From assembly GCA_905188025.1 (NCBI GenBank), contig CAJJKI010000002.1, positions 83,618-147,617 of the forward strand: a stretch of DNA of 64,000 nucleotides, given 5' to 3'. Of the stretch, positions 1 to 7,730 are shown piece by piece. Source of the stretch: an uncultured Eubacteriales bacterium. Its GTDB lineage: Bacteria; Bacillota_I; Bacilli_A; RF39; UBA660. Under the pieces are notes generated by a model. The model saw nothing but the letters and a program-made list of their open reading frames with translations, searched no databases and was not told the origin of the DNA. The translations under genes were made by a program, and so were the position numbers. Every line of letters starts with the position of its first letter. Position 1 is the stretch's first letter.

Positions 1-393
1 AATGCAGCGAAGATATATTTTTCTTTAAATGATAATATAAAAGAAGTAACAGTGGGTACTTTAAAGAGTGATGGATACTTTGATAGTAAGAAGATTGATA
101 AGCTTAGTATTTATGATAAGATAAGTATTGGTGGGGATAAGTATTTATTTAATGAAAACGAAGTAACTAATAAGATTAAATGTAGTAATAAAGGGGGAAT
201 AATACTAGGAGATTTAAATTATGATGAGAAGATAAATCAAGATGATTTAGATATTTTAGATAAATATTTGAGAGGGGAAGGTATGGATGAAGATTTACTT
301 AAATATGCTGATGTTAATAAAGATGGGTGGATTAATCAGAAAGATAGAGAATTAATGCAAAAGTATATTAATGGAGAGATTGATAAATTTTAG
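1..393 (+). CDS. Exported protein with C-terminal dockerin-like domain (5' truncated by window)
   Basis: The frame is open from base 1 without a start, so only the C-terminus of a longer protein is present; the GTG at 52 is internal and has no ribosome binding site. The last 60 or so residues hold two dockerin type I-like calcium loops, GDLNYDEKINQDDLD and ADVNKDGWINQKDRE, each followed by a helix. Dockerin type I domains bind cohesins in cellulosomes, but in gut Bacilli they also end many surface proteins without a known cohesin partner. The loops are seen directly; the partner and the function of the missing N-terminus are unknown. The gene is convergent with the Sel1 protein, with stop codons two bases apart. 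Confidence 0.7.
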   Translation, partial: NAAKIYFSLNDNIKEVTVGTLKSDGYFDSKKIDKLSIYDKISIGGDKYLFNENEVTNKIKCSNKGGIILGDLNYDEKINQDDLDILDKYLRGEGMDEDLLKYADVNKDGWINQKDRELMQKYINGEIDKF

Positions 394-395
394 TA

Positions 396-1913
396 TTAGA
401 TAGAATCAATAGTTATTTTAGAAGATATGTTTTTAATAGTAGAGGTAATATGATCTTTATCTTCTTTGGATAAGAGGGGATTATTATTTAAGAGAGTGAG
501 ATAGTCTTTTACTTTAGAGAGAAGGCTATCTTCTTTTTTAGATAGATATAATTCATAGTAGGTTGTTAATAGAAGGATTTGGGCTTTGTCAAAGGAAGAG
601 ATTGATTCTAGTAATTGGATAGATTTTGACAAGTCTTTAGTTATTCCTAGAGAGGCACAGCCAGGGATATAGAAATTAGTTACTAAGTTTATTATATTCC
701 AGGGATATAGAGTACTTTTAGGAGCAGTAGAACCAATAGTGAAATATTTATATGAGAGAGATAGATCTTTATTAGTACCTAGACCTTTTAGATAGAAGAG
801 GCCTACTTTATTACAGGCCCAAGATTCTTCCATATTAGCACTAGCTAGGTAACAAGAGAAGGCTTTTTGATAGTCTTTTTTTTCTTCATATATTTTACCT
901 AGATTATTATAGGCATAGGGATAGTTTCTAGAGATAGCTTTATTAAAGTAAGAGATAGCTTTATCTAGATTTATTTCTTTATGGGGATTAGTACCTGATA
1001 GATAGCATAATCCGAGGGTATTTAGAGAAGAGACACTATTTAGAGATTCGGCTTTTTTGAGATATGACCAAGCTAGTGATAGGTCATCATTGGATAGAGA
1101 ACCTATTTTTTTAGTTAGAATCATGTGAGCAAGAATCCAACAGGAAGTTGGATGATTATAATTAGCTGCTAATTCATGATAAGAATAAGCTAGTTCATAG
1201 TTAGGAGTACCTGAAATATAGCCCATGTATTCTAGATTACCTAGTTCATTTAAGGCATAAGGATTATTCTTTGAAGCAAGGCTTTTTAATGATGGGATGA
1301 GACTGATGCCTTCAGAGAATTTTAATTCAAGATATTCTTTAAGGCTGTCTACAGATATATTAGTATTTCTTAATATTTCATCAATAGTAGTGTTTACTAA
1401 GTCTTTATCATAGATAGGTTGCTTCTTTTCTAGAATAGTAAAGAATAATACTTGACAGATACATTCATAATAATTTTCTTCTTTTAAGAGATGGAGATAA
1501 TTATTTTTGAAATTATATGGAACATATAGATCGTTTTTAATATATGGATGAATAGAGTAAGCTAGAGTTTTTAGACGAGAAGAAGTATTTAGGGAAGAGA
1601 TGCTATCATATGAGGTTATTTGACCAGTCATTATAGATAAAAGATTATTAATGATAGGGATTAAGACTGATTTATCTTTAGACCATTTTTTTTGATAGAT
1701 AAGATATATTTGTTTATAATTATTACCAATAGCACGATATCCAGTACAATAATTACCTACTGTAGTATCAGAAATATTTTCAATATTGAAGAGAATACAA
1801 AATATTTCAGTTTGAATAGCGGAAGACTTATTGATAGAGTTCTTTTTTATTTCATTAAAGAGATTTCCTAAAGATAAATGATTAGGATTATTATTTAATT
1901 TTAGATATGTCAC
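396..1913 (-). CDS. Sel1-repeat (TPR-like) protein with unknown N-terminal domain
   Basis: About 505 residues. The middle and C-terminal parts contain successive Sel1/TPR-type helical repeats (for example ALNELGNLEYMGYI, SLNTLGLCYLSGT, AYNNLGKIYEEKKDYQKAF, ACNKVGLFYLKGLG), a scaffold that usually binds other proteins. The first 100 residues are a separate conserved-looking domain that I cannot name. No signal peptide or membrane segment is evident, so it is probably cytoplasmic. The start is taken as the GTG at 1911-1913, because AGGTG lies six bases upstream, the same layout as the AGGTGATA-led start of the large HTH protein at 51046. A GTG three codons further upstream would overlap that Shine-Dalgarno sequence. 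Function unknown. Confidence 0.65.
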   Translation of the reverse strand: MTYLKLNNNPNHLSLGNLFNEIKKNSINKSSAIQTEIFCILFNIENISDTTVGNYCTGYRAIGNNYKQIYLIYQKKWSKDKSVLIPIINNLLSIMTGQITSYDSISSLNTSSRLKTLAYSIHPYIKNDLYVPYNFKNNYLHLLKEENYYECICQVLFFTILEKKQPIYDKDLVNTTIDEILRNTNISVDSLKEYLELKFSEGISLIPSLKSLASKNNPYALNELGNLEYMGYISGTPNYELAYSYHELAANYNHPTSCWILAHMILTKKIGSLSNDDLSLAWSYLKKAESLNSVSSLNTLGLCYLSGTNPHKEINLDKAISYFNKAISRNYPYAYNNLGKIYEEKKDYQKAFSCYLASANMEESWACNKVGLFYLKGLGTNKDLSLSYKYFTIGSTAPKSTLYPWNIINLVTNFYIPGCASLGITKDLSKSIQLLESISSFDKAQILLLTTYYELYLSKKEDSLLSKVKDYLTLLNNNPLLSKEDKDHITSTIKNISSKITIDSI

Positions 1914-2039
1914 AAGTATCACCTATCTATATAATAGCATATTTTGTGGATATTGTGAAGAATTATTTTTGATGATGTGGACTATAGTAAGTTATCTTAT
2001 GGATATGAAAGCGATATACTGTTAATAGGAGGAGAAAAA

Positions 2040-3275
2040 ATGAAAGTGCTTAAGAATTATAAATCAATGATTATATTGATAGGTGCAATAATATTAGGGG
2101 GACTTGTTGGTTTATTATGGGGAGAGGGAGCTCAGGTATTGAGTCCTTTTGGAGATTTATTTTTAAATATGCTATTAATAATAGTAGTACCTTTGATATT
2201 TTTAACTATTACGGGATCTATATATAAGATGAAGCAACCTAAGAGGGTTGGAAAGATATTGGGAACAACGTTTTTAATATTTTTAATAACTTCAGTAGTA
2301 GCAGTATTTATAGGAATAGGTGCTACTTATAGTATGAGATTAGTTGATCCGGATGATGGTGAGAGAATTAAAGAGGGACTGGTTATTCAGGGAGAAGAGG
2401 AAGAAGTATCTACGGAGTTAAATATTTTAGATAAGACAGTAGAAGCAATATCAGTAAACGACTTTGTTAAATTATTATCTAGAGATAATATGATTGCTTT
2501 AATAGTGGTAGCAATACTTACAGGAATAGCAATGAGTATGAGTCCTGATAAGGCAAAGCCAATGTATGAATTTATTGAGTCTGCTACGGAAGTGCTTATG
2601 AATTTTATTAAGATAGTTATGTATTATGCTCCAATTGGATTAGGTTGTTATTTTGCTGCTTTAGTAGGAACTTTTGGTAGTCAAATAGCAGTAGGATACT
2701 TTAAGACATTTATTATTTATTTAGTGGCTTCAGTAGTATTCTATTTTGTAGTATATTCAATATATGCTTATATTAGTGGAGGAAAGAAAGGCTTTAAGGC
2801 TTTTTGGAAGAATATAATTCCTTCTACGGTGACTTCACTTGCTACTTGTTCATCAGCAGCTTCAATGCCAGTAAATATAGAGTGTACTAAAAAGATGGGA
2901 GTACCTGATGATATAGCTGAGACTACAGTATCTTTAGGAACTAGCTTTCATAAAGATGGATCAGTTATGGGTAGTGTATTTAAGATAATGTTTTTAGTAT
3001 ATTTATTTAATGGTTTTGGAGATATATCAATACTAAAGATAATGGGAATAGCTTTAGTGGCTACATTACTTGTAACAGCGGTACCAATAGGTGGAGGTAC
3101 AATATCAGAGATGCTTATTATTACAATGCTTGGTTATCCAGTAGCAGCTTTACCGATACTAACAATAATTGCTACAATAATAGATCCGCCAGCTACAGTG
3201 CTTAATGTAGTAGGAGATAGTGCTTCAGCAATGTTAACTAGTAGAATAGTTGATGGAAAAAAATGGATTAAATAA
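2040..3275 (+). CDS. Dicarboxylate/amino acid:cation symporter (DAACS family)
   Basis: A 411-residue multi-spanning membrane protein of the GltP/TcyP-like DAACS family, which imports acidic amino acids, dicarboxylates or cystine with Na+ or H+. The serine-rich re-entrant hairpin (TCSSAASMPVNIECTKKMG), the SFHKDGSVMGSVFK segment corresponding to the TM7 NMDGT region, and the C-terminal IDPPATVLNVVGDSASAML segment are all present. The NMDGT motif itself is replaced by HKDGS, so the substrate cannot be assigned. Start at ATG 2040 is supported by AGGAGG eight bases upstream; an in-frame start at 1977 adds a non-hydrophobic leader without an RBS. Monocistronic, divergent from the Sel1 gene. Confidence 0.85.
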   Translation: MKVLKNYKSMIILIGAIILGGLVGLLWGEGAQVLSPFGDLFLNMLLIIVVPLIFLTITGSIYKMKQPKRVGKILGTTFLIFLITSVVAVFIGIGATYSMRLVDPDDGERIKEGLVIQGEEEEVSTELNILDKTVEAISVNDFVKLLSRDNMIALIVVAILTGIAMSMSPDKAKPMYEFIESATEVLMNFIKIVMYYAPIGLGCYFAALVGTFGSQIAVGYFKTFIIYLVASVVFYFVVYSIYAYISGGKKGFKAFWKNIIPSTVTSLATCSSAASMPVNIECTKKMGVPDDIAETTVSLGTSFHKDGSVMGSVFKIMFLVYLFNGFGDISILKIMGIALVATLLVTAVPIGGGTISEMLIITMLGYPVAALPILTIIATIIDPPATVLNVVGDSASAMLTSRIVDGKKWIK

Positions 3276-3279
3276 AAAG

Positions 3280-3309
3280 AAAAAAGCTCATTTCTTAGAG
3301 GAATGAGCT
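3280..3309 (-). terminator. Intrinsic terminator of the PH-like gene, partly bidirectional
   Basis: The eight-base stem AGCTCATT/AATGAGCT (3285-3292 and 3302-3309) has an A run on its left, giving a U-tract for minus-strand transcripts. On the plus strand only a short T run follows. It lies between the convergent symporter and PH-like genes and overlaps the latter's stop codon. Confidence 0.8.
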
Positions 3310-3659
3310 TTGTAGATCATGATATGATTTATGATAGTAGCTATGTTGTGATCGTTTATTGTAATATAGTTATCTTTTGATACATATATCTTTAATTCGC
3401 TACCAAGATTTTTTTCTACTTTAGTGATATCACTTAGATATGTTTTAAAGATTACTTCTTTTTTCTTTATGGGAGATATTCTTCCAGAACATCTTAAGTC
3501 TTCTTCTGAGTTGTTGATATTGCTAGGGTTACTTAATACAAATAGACGGATATTAGTTAAAATGATAGTAAAAGTACTGTAATTATCTTTTTCATACATT
3601 TTAACGTCATCTATTATGTGTATTATTTCTTCGTTTTCTAATAAGTGAATATCGTACAT
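3288..3659 (-). CDS. Small PH-like domain protein, function unknown
   Basis: A 123-residue soluble protein. The alternation of short beta-strand-like segments (STFTIILTNIRLFVLSN, KEVIFKTYLSDITKVEKNLGSELKIYV, NYITINDHNIATIINHIMIY) with a closing helix resembles bacterial pleckstrin-homology (bPH-type) domains, where 'T..RL.V' followed by an 'I..V' strand is common. This is a fold guess from pattern only. No signal peptide. The ATG at 3657-3659 follows AAGGAGTCTTAT on the coding strand, a good RBS. Monocistronic. Confidence 0.5.
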   Translation of the reverse strand: MYDIHLLENEEIIHIIDDVKMYEKDNYSTFTIILTNIRLFVLSNPSNINNSEEDLRCSGRISPIKKKEVIFKTYLSDITKVEKNLGSELKIYVSKDNYITINDHNIATIINHIMIYKAHSSKK

Positions 3660-3705
3660 ATAAGACTCCTTTCAATAGTATTATATCATATTATTTAAAT
3701 ATCTA

Positions 3706-3729
3706 TCAAAAAAACTCACTTAGTGAGTT
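3706..3729 (-). terminator. Intrinsic terminator downstream of the XRE regulator
   Basis: AACTCAC-TTA-GTGAGTT (3713-3729) is a perfect seven-base stem followed on the minus strand by seven or more U. It sits just after the stop codon of the small XRE-type gene. Confidence 0.85.
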
Positions 3730-3733
3730 AATA

Positions 3734-3970
3734 TTATTCTTCTTCGGGAATATCATCAAATAATTTCTTAATAGGTATTTCTAAGCCGGATGCAATTCTT
3801 TCAACGGCGTCTAAAGAGAAGGTTGATGCCATTGTAAATGACTCAATTTCACGAATATATCCATGAGATAAACCAGAAGCATCAGCTAATTCTTGTTGTG
3901 TCATTTTCTTTGCTTTACGGTATTTCTTAATATTATATCTAACGGTATCATAAATATTATATCTATTCAT
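3734..3970 (-). CDS. XRE-family helix-turn-helix regulator
   Basis: A 78-residue single-domain Cro/CI-type DNA-binding protein. The HTH is KKMTQQELADASGLSHGYIREIES (the QQELA...S.GYI.EIE pattern), followed by the usual AVERIASGLEIPIKKLF helix. The start is ATG 3968-3970, with AGAGGTGAA upstream; a longer frame to 4036 has no RBS and reads across the divergent promoter region. It is divergent from the activase gene with about 130 bp between starts, so it may control itself or that neighbour (inference). Confidence 0.85.
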   Translation of the reverse strand: MNRYNIYDTVRYNIKKYRKAKKMTQQELADASGLSHGYIREIESFTMASTFSLDAVERIASGLEIPIKKLFDDIPEEE

Positions 3971-4098
3971 GTATTCACCTCTTGTAAATATTTTCTCATA
4001 AATAAAATGAAAAATATGTAGAGGAATTGTATACATATCAAGGGATAAATCGACAATTTTTTTGCTTTTTTAGGCATATAATTATGATGGTGATTAAA

Positions 4099-5055
4099 AT
4101 GAATAAGTTATATATGGGAATAGATATTGGATCTATATCTACTAAAGGAGTTATTATTGATGAATATGATAATATTATAGCTAGTTGTTATTTATATACG
4201 GAGGGTAATCCGATAAGGGCAGTGAAGATGGTTGTTAAGAAGATGAGGGATGAGATAGATTTAAATAAGTATCAGGTGGTATCGGTAGGGACGACGGGAT
4301 CTGCTAGAAAGTTGATTGGTACAATGCTTGGGGCTAGTACAATTAAGAATGAGATAACGGCTCATGCAGTGGGAACGATTAGATTGTATCCAAATGTTAG
4401 AACAATATTTGAGATAGGAGGGCAAGATTCAAAGATTACACTTGTTAATAACGGGATAGTGTGTGATTATGCGATGAATACATTATGTGCTGCTGGTACA
4501 GGGGCTTTTATATCATCTTTGGCTAAGAGACTGGATGTGAATATTGAAGATGTAGCAAGGGTGGCTTTTAGTAGTCAAAATAAAGTATCAATAGCTGCTA
4601 GGTGTACAGTATTTGCCGAATCTGATTTAATTCATAAAATACAAGCAGGGTATAAAAAAGAAGATATAATAGCAGGAGTATGTAGAGCAGTAGCAGTTAA
4701 CTATATAAATAATGTTGCTAAAGGAAAAAAGATAATGGCTCCGATAGTATTTAATGGAGGAGTTAGTAAGAATGCAGCAGTAGTTAGAGCATTTGAGGAA
4801 ATAACTCATGAGAAGATAATAGTTAATAGAAATTCACATTTGATGGGAGCTTTTGGAATAGCTATAATGGCTAAAGAAAGTAAAAAAGAAAGTGTATTTA
4901 ACTTTGATATAGATAACTTAAGAGTAGAGACAAAAATAGTTAATTGTGGAAGATGTGCTAATAACTGTGAAATAGTAGCAGTATATAAAAATGATAATTT
5001 AATTGATCATTATGGAAATAGATGTGAAAGAGGGAATTTAGTTAAAAATACATAA
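4099..5055 (+). CDS. 2-hydroxyacyl-CoA dehydratase activator-type ATPase (HgdC/BadF family)
   Basis: A 318-residue ASKHA-fold ATPase. The N-terminal phosphate loop is GIDIGSISTKGV, phosphate loop 2 is EIGGQDSKI, and the adenosine motif is FNGGVSKNAAVV. Both cluster cysteines of the HgdC family are visible in LCAAGTGAF and ARCTVFAES, which hold a [4Fe-4S] cluster at a homodimer interface in characterised members. The family delivers one electron, driven by ATP, to 2-hydroxyacyl-CoA dehydratases. A C-terminal CGRCANNCE cysteine cluster is an extra. No dehydratase gene is near, so its partner is unknown; orphan activase-like proteins are common in Firmicutes. Start at 4099 preceded by GGTGATTAAA. 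Confidence 0.8.
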   Translation: MNKLYMGIDIGSISTKGVIIDEYDNIIASCYLYTEGNPIRAVKMVVKKMRDEIDLNKYQVVSVGTTGSARKLIGTMLGASTIKNEITAHAVGTIRLYPNVRTIFEIGGQDSKITLVNNGIVCDYAMNTLCAAGTGAFISSLAKRLDVNIEDVARVAFSSQNKVSIAARCTVFAESDLIHKIQAGYKKEDIIAGVCRAVAVNYINNVAKGKKIMAPIVFNGGVSKNAAVVRAFEEITHEKIIVNRNSHLMGAFGIAIMAKESKKESVFNFDIDNLRVETKIVNCGRCANNCEIVAVYKNDNLIDHYGNRCERGNLVKNT

Positions 5056-5063
5056 AGATATAA

Positions 5064-5091
5064 AATAATTAGAATGATCTAGTTATTTTTT
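5064..5091 (+). terminator. Intrinsic terminator after the activase gene
   Basis: AATAATTAG/CTAGTTATT (5064-5072 and 5079-5087, one G-U pair, six-base loop) followed by a T run. Confidence 0.75.
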
Positions 5092-5188
5092 CTTTACTTA
5101 GATAGATATTTTTTGTAAATAAATGGATTATTATTGTATATAAAGATTTTTTTTAGTATAATTTTAGTATGAAGAAAGTATGGTGAAT

Positions 5189-5974
5189 ATGAAACAGAGA
5201 ACAATTAGTGCGATCATACTATTAATATTACTTGTAGGTAGTTTAGTTATTAGTAGTAAATTATTTGGAATAGTAATGTTATTAGTAGCAGTACTAGGAT
5301 TTAATGAGTTTTTTGATATAAAATATCATGATAAAGAAAAGAAACTTAAATATATAAAGATATTAGGAATAATTAGTTTGATATTGATTACTTTAAATGA
5401 AACATTTTATAGTTTAGATTTAAGAACAGTTATCTTATTACCATTAATTATATTAAGTATACCAATAGTTATATATAATGATAATGAATTATATAGTATT
5501 AATGATTGTATGTATGTACTTGGAATAGTATATTTTTTAGGGCTATCTTTTGAGAATATAATATATTTAAGAGATACTCAAATGGCTAAATGTATATTTA
5601 TTTTTATCGTAGCTTTTATTACTGATACATATGCTTATATAGGAGGTAGTTTGGTTGGAAGACATAAACTTACTTCAATATCTCCGAAGAAGACAATAGA
5701 GGGTAGTGTTATAGGTACAGTAATGGGAGTACTTATAGGAAGTGTCTACTATTACAATGTAGTAGGAGGAGTATCAGTACCTATGACAATACTACTATGT
5801 TTGATATTAACAATATTATCAGAGATAGGAGATTTAATGTTTAGTAGTATAAAGAGATATTTTAATAAGAAAGATTATTCAAATTTGATTCCAGGACATG
5901 GAGGAGTATTAGATAGATTTGATAGTGTTATATATGTATCACTTGGTTTATCATTAATACTTAGTATGATGTAA
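5189..5974 (+). CDS. cdsA: Phosphatidate cytidylyltransferase
   Basis: An integral membrane enzyme of about 261 residues that converts phosphatidic acid and CTP to CDP-diacylglycerol, the precursor of phosphatidylglycerol and cardiolipin. The family signature is present near the C-terminus (SSIKRYFNKKDYSNLIPGHG followed by GVLDRFDS), together with DTYAYIGGSLVGRHKLTSIS and SPKKTIEGS. About eight hydrophobic segments can be seen. The start is uncertain: MKQRTISA at 5189 matches the usual N-terminus of the family, while the ATG at 5180 is an alternative. It lies directly upstream of rseP, the order found in most Firmicutes. Confidence 0.93.
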   Translation: MKQRTISAIILLILLVGSLVISSKLFGIVMLLVAVLGFNEFFDIKYHDKEKKLKYIKILGIISLILITLNETFYSLDLRTVILLPLIILSIPIVIYNDNELYSINDCMYVLGIVYFLGLSFENIIYLRDTQMAKCIFIFIVAFITDTYAYIGGSLVGRHKLTSISPKKTIEGSVIGTVMGVLIGSVYYYNVVGGVSVPMTILLCLILTILSEIGDLMFSSIKRYFNKKDYSNLIPGHGGVLDRFDSVIYVSLGLSLILSMM

Positions 5975-5990
5975 GAGAAGGAGGAGGATT

Positions 5991-7034
5991 ATGTTATCAC
6001 TTTTATGGTTTATTCTTATTTTAGGAGCAATAGTAGCTGTTCATGAATTTGGACATTTTATATTTGCTAAGTTATCAAATATTTATGTATATGAATTTTC
6101 TATAGGTATGGGAAAGAAAATATTTGGAAAGAAACGTAAGGGAGGAGAAACGGAATTTTGTATTAGAGCTGTTCCTTTAGGGGGATATGTAATGATAGCA
6201 GGAGAAGACGTTGAAGATGAAAAGATCCCTAAAGATAGACAAATGTGTAATAAGAATTTTATTAGAAGATTCTTAGTATTATTTGCAGGAGCTTTTAATA
6301 ATTTTGTATTTGCTTTCTTAATGTTATTTATTAGTGCTTTAATATATGGAGCGGCTTCGACAAAGCCTTATATTGGAGAAGTAGCTGATGGATATCCTGC
6401 TAAAGAAGTAGGATTACAAGCTGGAGATTTAGTATTATCAATAGATAATGAAAAGATACATAATTGGGATACAGCTTTAGTTAAATTACAGACTAATAAA
6501 GGAGAAACAATTACTTTTGAAGTAGAGAAGACTGATGGAACAATTAAAAAGTATGAAATTACTCCAGTAAAAGAAACTGATAAAGATGGAAACACTAGTT
6601 ATAAATTTGGTATAGCTACAAGATATGAAAAAGAATATGGATTTGGTAAATCTTTGAAATATGCTTGTAATAAATTTATATCATTATTTACTAGTATGTG
6701 GGATACATTAAAATATTTATTTACTGGTAAGGTAGGAGTTAATCAATTATCAGGACCAGTAGGAATATATTCAATAGTAGATTCACAATCTAAACAAGGA
6801 TTTGAAGCTATATTATATTTAGTAGCATATTTATCAATAAATGTAGGTATAATTAATTTATTACCATTCCCAGCATTTGATGGAGGAAGAATATTATTCT
6901 TATTTATAGAGAAGATATTTAAAAAGCCTGTATCTAAGAAGACAGAGAATATTATACATACTATTGGATTTATGTTAATTATAGGATTACTTATATATGT
7001 AACATTTAATGATCTTATTAGATTATTTAGATAA
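5991..7034 (+). CDS. rseP: RseP/RasP-type site-2 (M50) membrane metalloprotease
   Basis: 347 residues. The zinc motif HEFGH is in the first transmembrane segment (VAVHEFGHFIFAKL), a PDZ domain follows (GEVADGYPAKEVGLQAGDLVLSID), and the second zinc-ligand segment is NLLPFPAFDGGRI in the third membrane helix. These proteases cut anti-sigma factors, signal-peptide remnants and cell-division proteins inside the membrane. The strong RBS GAAGGAGGAGG precedes ATG 5991. It is 16 bases behind cdsA and presumably co-transcribed, ending at the terminator at 7055. Confidence 0.95.
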   Translation: MLSLLWFILILGAIVAVHEFGHFIFAKLSNIYVYEFSIGMGKKIFGKKRKGGETEFCIRAVPLGGYVMIAGEDVEDEKIPKDRQMCNKNFIRRFLVLFAGAFNNFVFAFLMLFISALIYGAASTKPYIGEVADGYPAKEVGLQAGDLVLSIDNEKIHNWDTALVKLQTNKGETITFEVEKTDGTIKKYEITPVKETDKDGNTSYKFGIATRYEKEYGFGKSLKYACNKFISLFTSMWDTLKYLFTGKVGVNQLSGPVGIYSIVDSQSKQGFEAILYLVAYLSINVGIINLLPFPAFDGGRILFLFIEKIFKKPVSKKTENIIHTIGFMLIIGLLIYVTFNDLIRLFR

Positions 7035-7054
7035 ATATATATTACAAAGACAAT

Positions 7055-7096
7055 AAAGATAATACTTATGGAAGTGTTATCTTTTTCTTTTTTCTT
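7055..7096 (+). terminator. Intrinsic terminator of the cdsA-rseP operon
   Basis: AAAGATAATACTT / AAGTGTTATCTTT (7055-7067 and 7072-7084) with an ATGG tetraloop and a T-rich tail. The tail (TTCTTTTTTCTTGTTATAA) is nearly identical to the one upstream of the degenerate locus at 58.65 kb. Confidence 0.85.
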
Positions 7097-7160
7097 GTTA
7101 TAAAAAATAAAAATGGTACTAAAGTATTCTACTTAATTATCATTTTGAAGGTAAAAGTAT

Positions 7161-7556
7161 ATGGATAATGATAAGAATAAAAAGATAATTTTAGTGTTAG
7201 GAATATTAACAGTTATATTTACAATAATTGGTGGATCTTTAGCATACTTTTCGTGGATAAGCAGTGAATCACAAAAGGCAAATATTACTTTTGCTACAGG
7301 AGTAGATTTTCCTGATAGTAAATATTATGACGTTTACAAAGCTGCTAATGGAACCTCAATAAACGCATTAACTGCATGCGATGGAGGAATATGTTATGGT
7401 TATTACGCGAGCTTTGTCTATACCAACAATCCATGGTTTAATCGTAGCGGTGGCTACAACATTGGTGCTAATGTGGGTGCCTTCGACTTCGTCAACACCT
7501 ACGGTAGTGCCAGCCTCAGCAGATTTCGTTCGGTTGTTTCTTTCGTTGGAGCGTAG
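7161..7556 (+). CDS. Short anchored surface protein with hypervariable-type C-lectin/FGE-like tail
   Basis: 131 residues. The N-terminus is a basic start plus one membrane segment ending GGSLAYFSW, as in TasA/CalY-like exported proteins processed by SipW-type signal peptidases. The C-terminal 80 residues (DSKYYDVY, DGGICYG, then PWFNRSGGYNIGANVGAFDF and a final FRSVVSFVGA) look like the end of the formylglycine-enzyme/C-type-lectin fold proteins that are often targets of diversity-generating retroelements. The middle of that fold is missing, so the gene looks like an internal-deletion or cassette-fusion product. From codon 81 on the codon use is unlike the genome (many NNC codons). It may be functional, or a relic of a longer variable surface gene. 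The RBS is weak (GAAGG, about nine bases upstream). Confidence 0.55.
   Translation: MDNDKNKKIILVLGILTVIFTIIGGSLAYFSWISSESQKANITFATGVDFPDSKYYDVYKAANGTSINALTACDGGICYGYYASFVYTNNPWFNRSGGYNIGANVGAFDFVNTYGSASLSRFRSVVSFVGA
7401..7553 (+). other. Candidate DGR-type variable region (VR)
   Basis: The last 51 sense codons of the preceding gene. In the 40 codons from 7401 to 7520 I count 21 ending in C (TAC, AGC, GTC, ACC, AAC, GGC, GCC, TTC, GAC, CTC and so on), while neighbouring genes almost always end codons in A or T. Runs of different NNC codons are what adenine-directed mutagenesis of AAC codons produces in diversity-generating retroelements. The stretch ends with an invariant-looking FRSVVSF core. 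Neither the template repeat nor a reverse transcriptase lies in the window, so this rests on composition and position only. Confidence 0.5.
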
Positions 7557-7585
7557 TGATTTCATATTATATTATGTATATGGAG

Positions 7586-7653
7586 ATTGAGTTAATATTG
7601 ATAGGGATGATGAGTAGGTAGAGGGAGTTTATCTATGATTTAACTTAATGAAA
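7586..7653 (+). repeat. Conserved flank shared with the 59.07 kb locus (copy A)
   Basis: About 68 nt beginning ATTGAGTTAATATTGATAG, nearly identical (a handful of A/G and C/T differences) to 59065-59132. Both copies lie 30 nt or less beyond the stop codon of a lectin-like tail. The unit contains GAGGGAG, seven spacer bases, then ATG ATT TAA. It is non-coding on both strands as far as I can see. Confidence 0.7.
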
Positions 7654-7676
7654 GGGAATATAATTGTAGGGTAAGT

Positions 7677-7716
7677 AAAACCTCATCTTATAGATATGTG
7701 ATAAGATGAGGTTTTT
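7677..7716. terminator. Strong bidirectional terminator
   Basis: AAAACCTCATCTTAT / ATAAGATGAGGTTTT (7677-7691 and 7701-7715), a 15-base perfect stem with a nine-base loop and A/T tracts at both ends. It separates the short surface gene from the convergent hsp20. Confidence 0.9.
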
Positions 7717-7730
7717 AGATGGATATATTG

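Noticed and set aside
4627..4809. Minus-strand ORFs inside the activase, murE, cotF, whiA, helD and similar genes
   Set aside because: Opposite-frame shadows of well-supported genes, rich in Ser/Ile/Tyr from A+T-rich antisense reading, without RBS.
7368..7590. Antisense and alternate-frame ORFs over the variable tail
   Set aside because: They arise because the C-ending codon region is locally G+C richer and free of stops; no RBS or homology.
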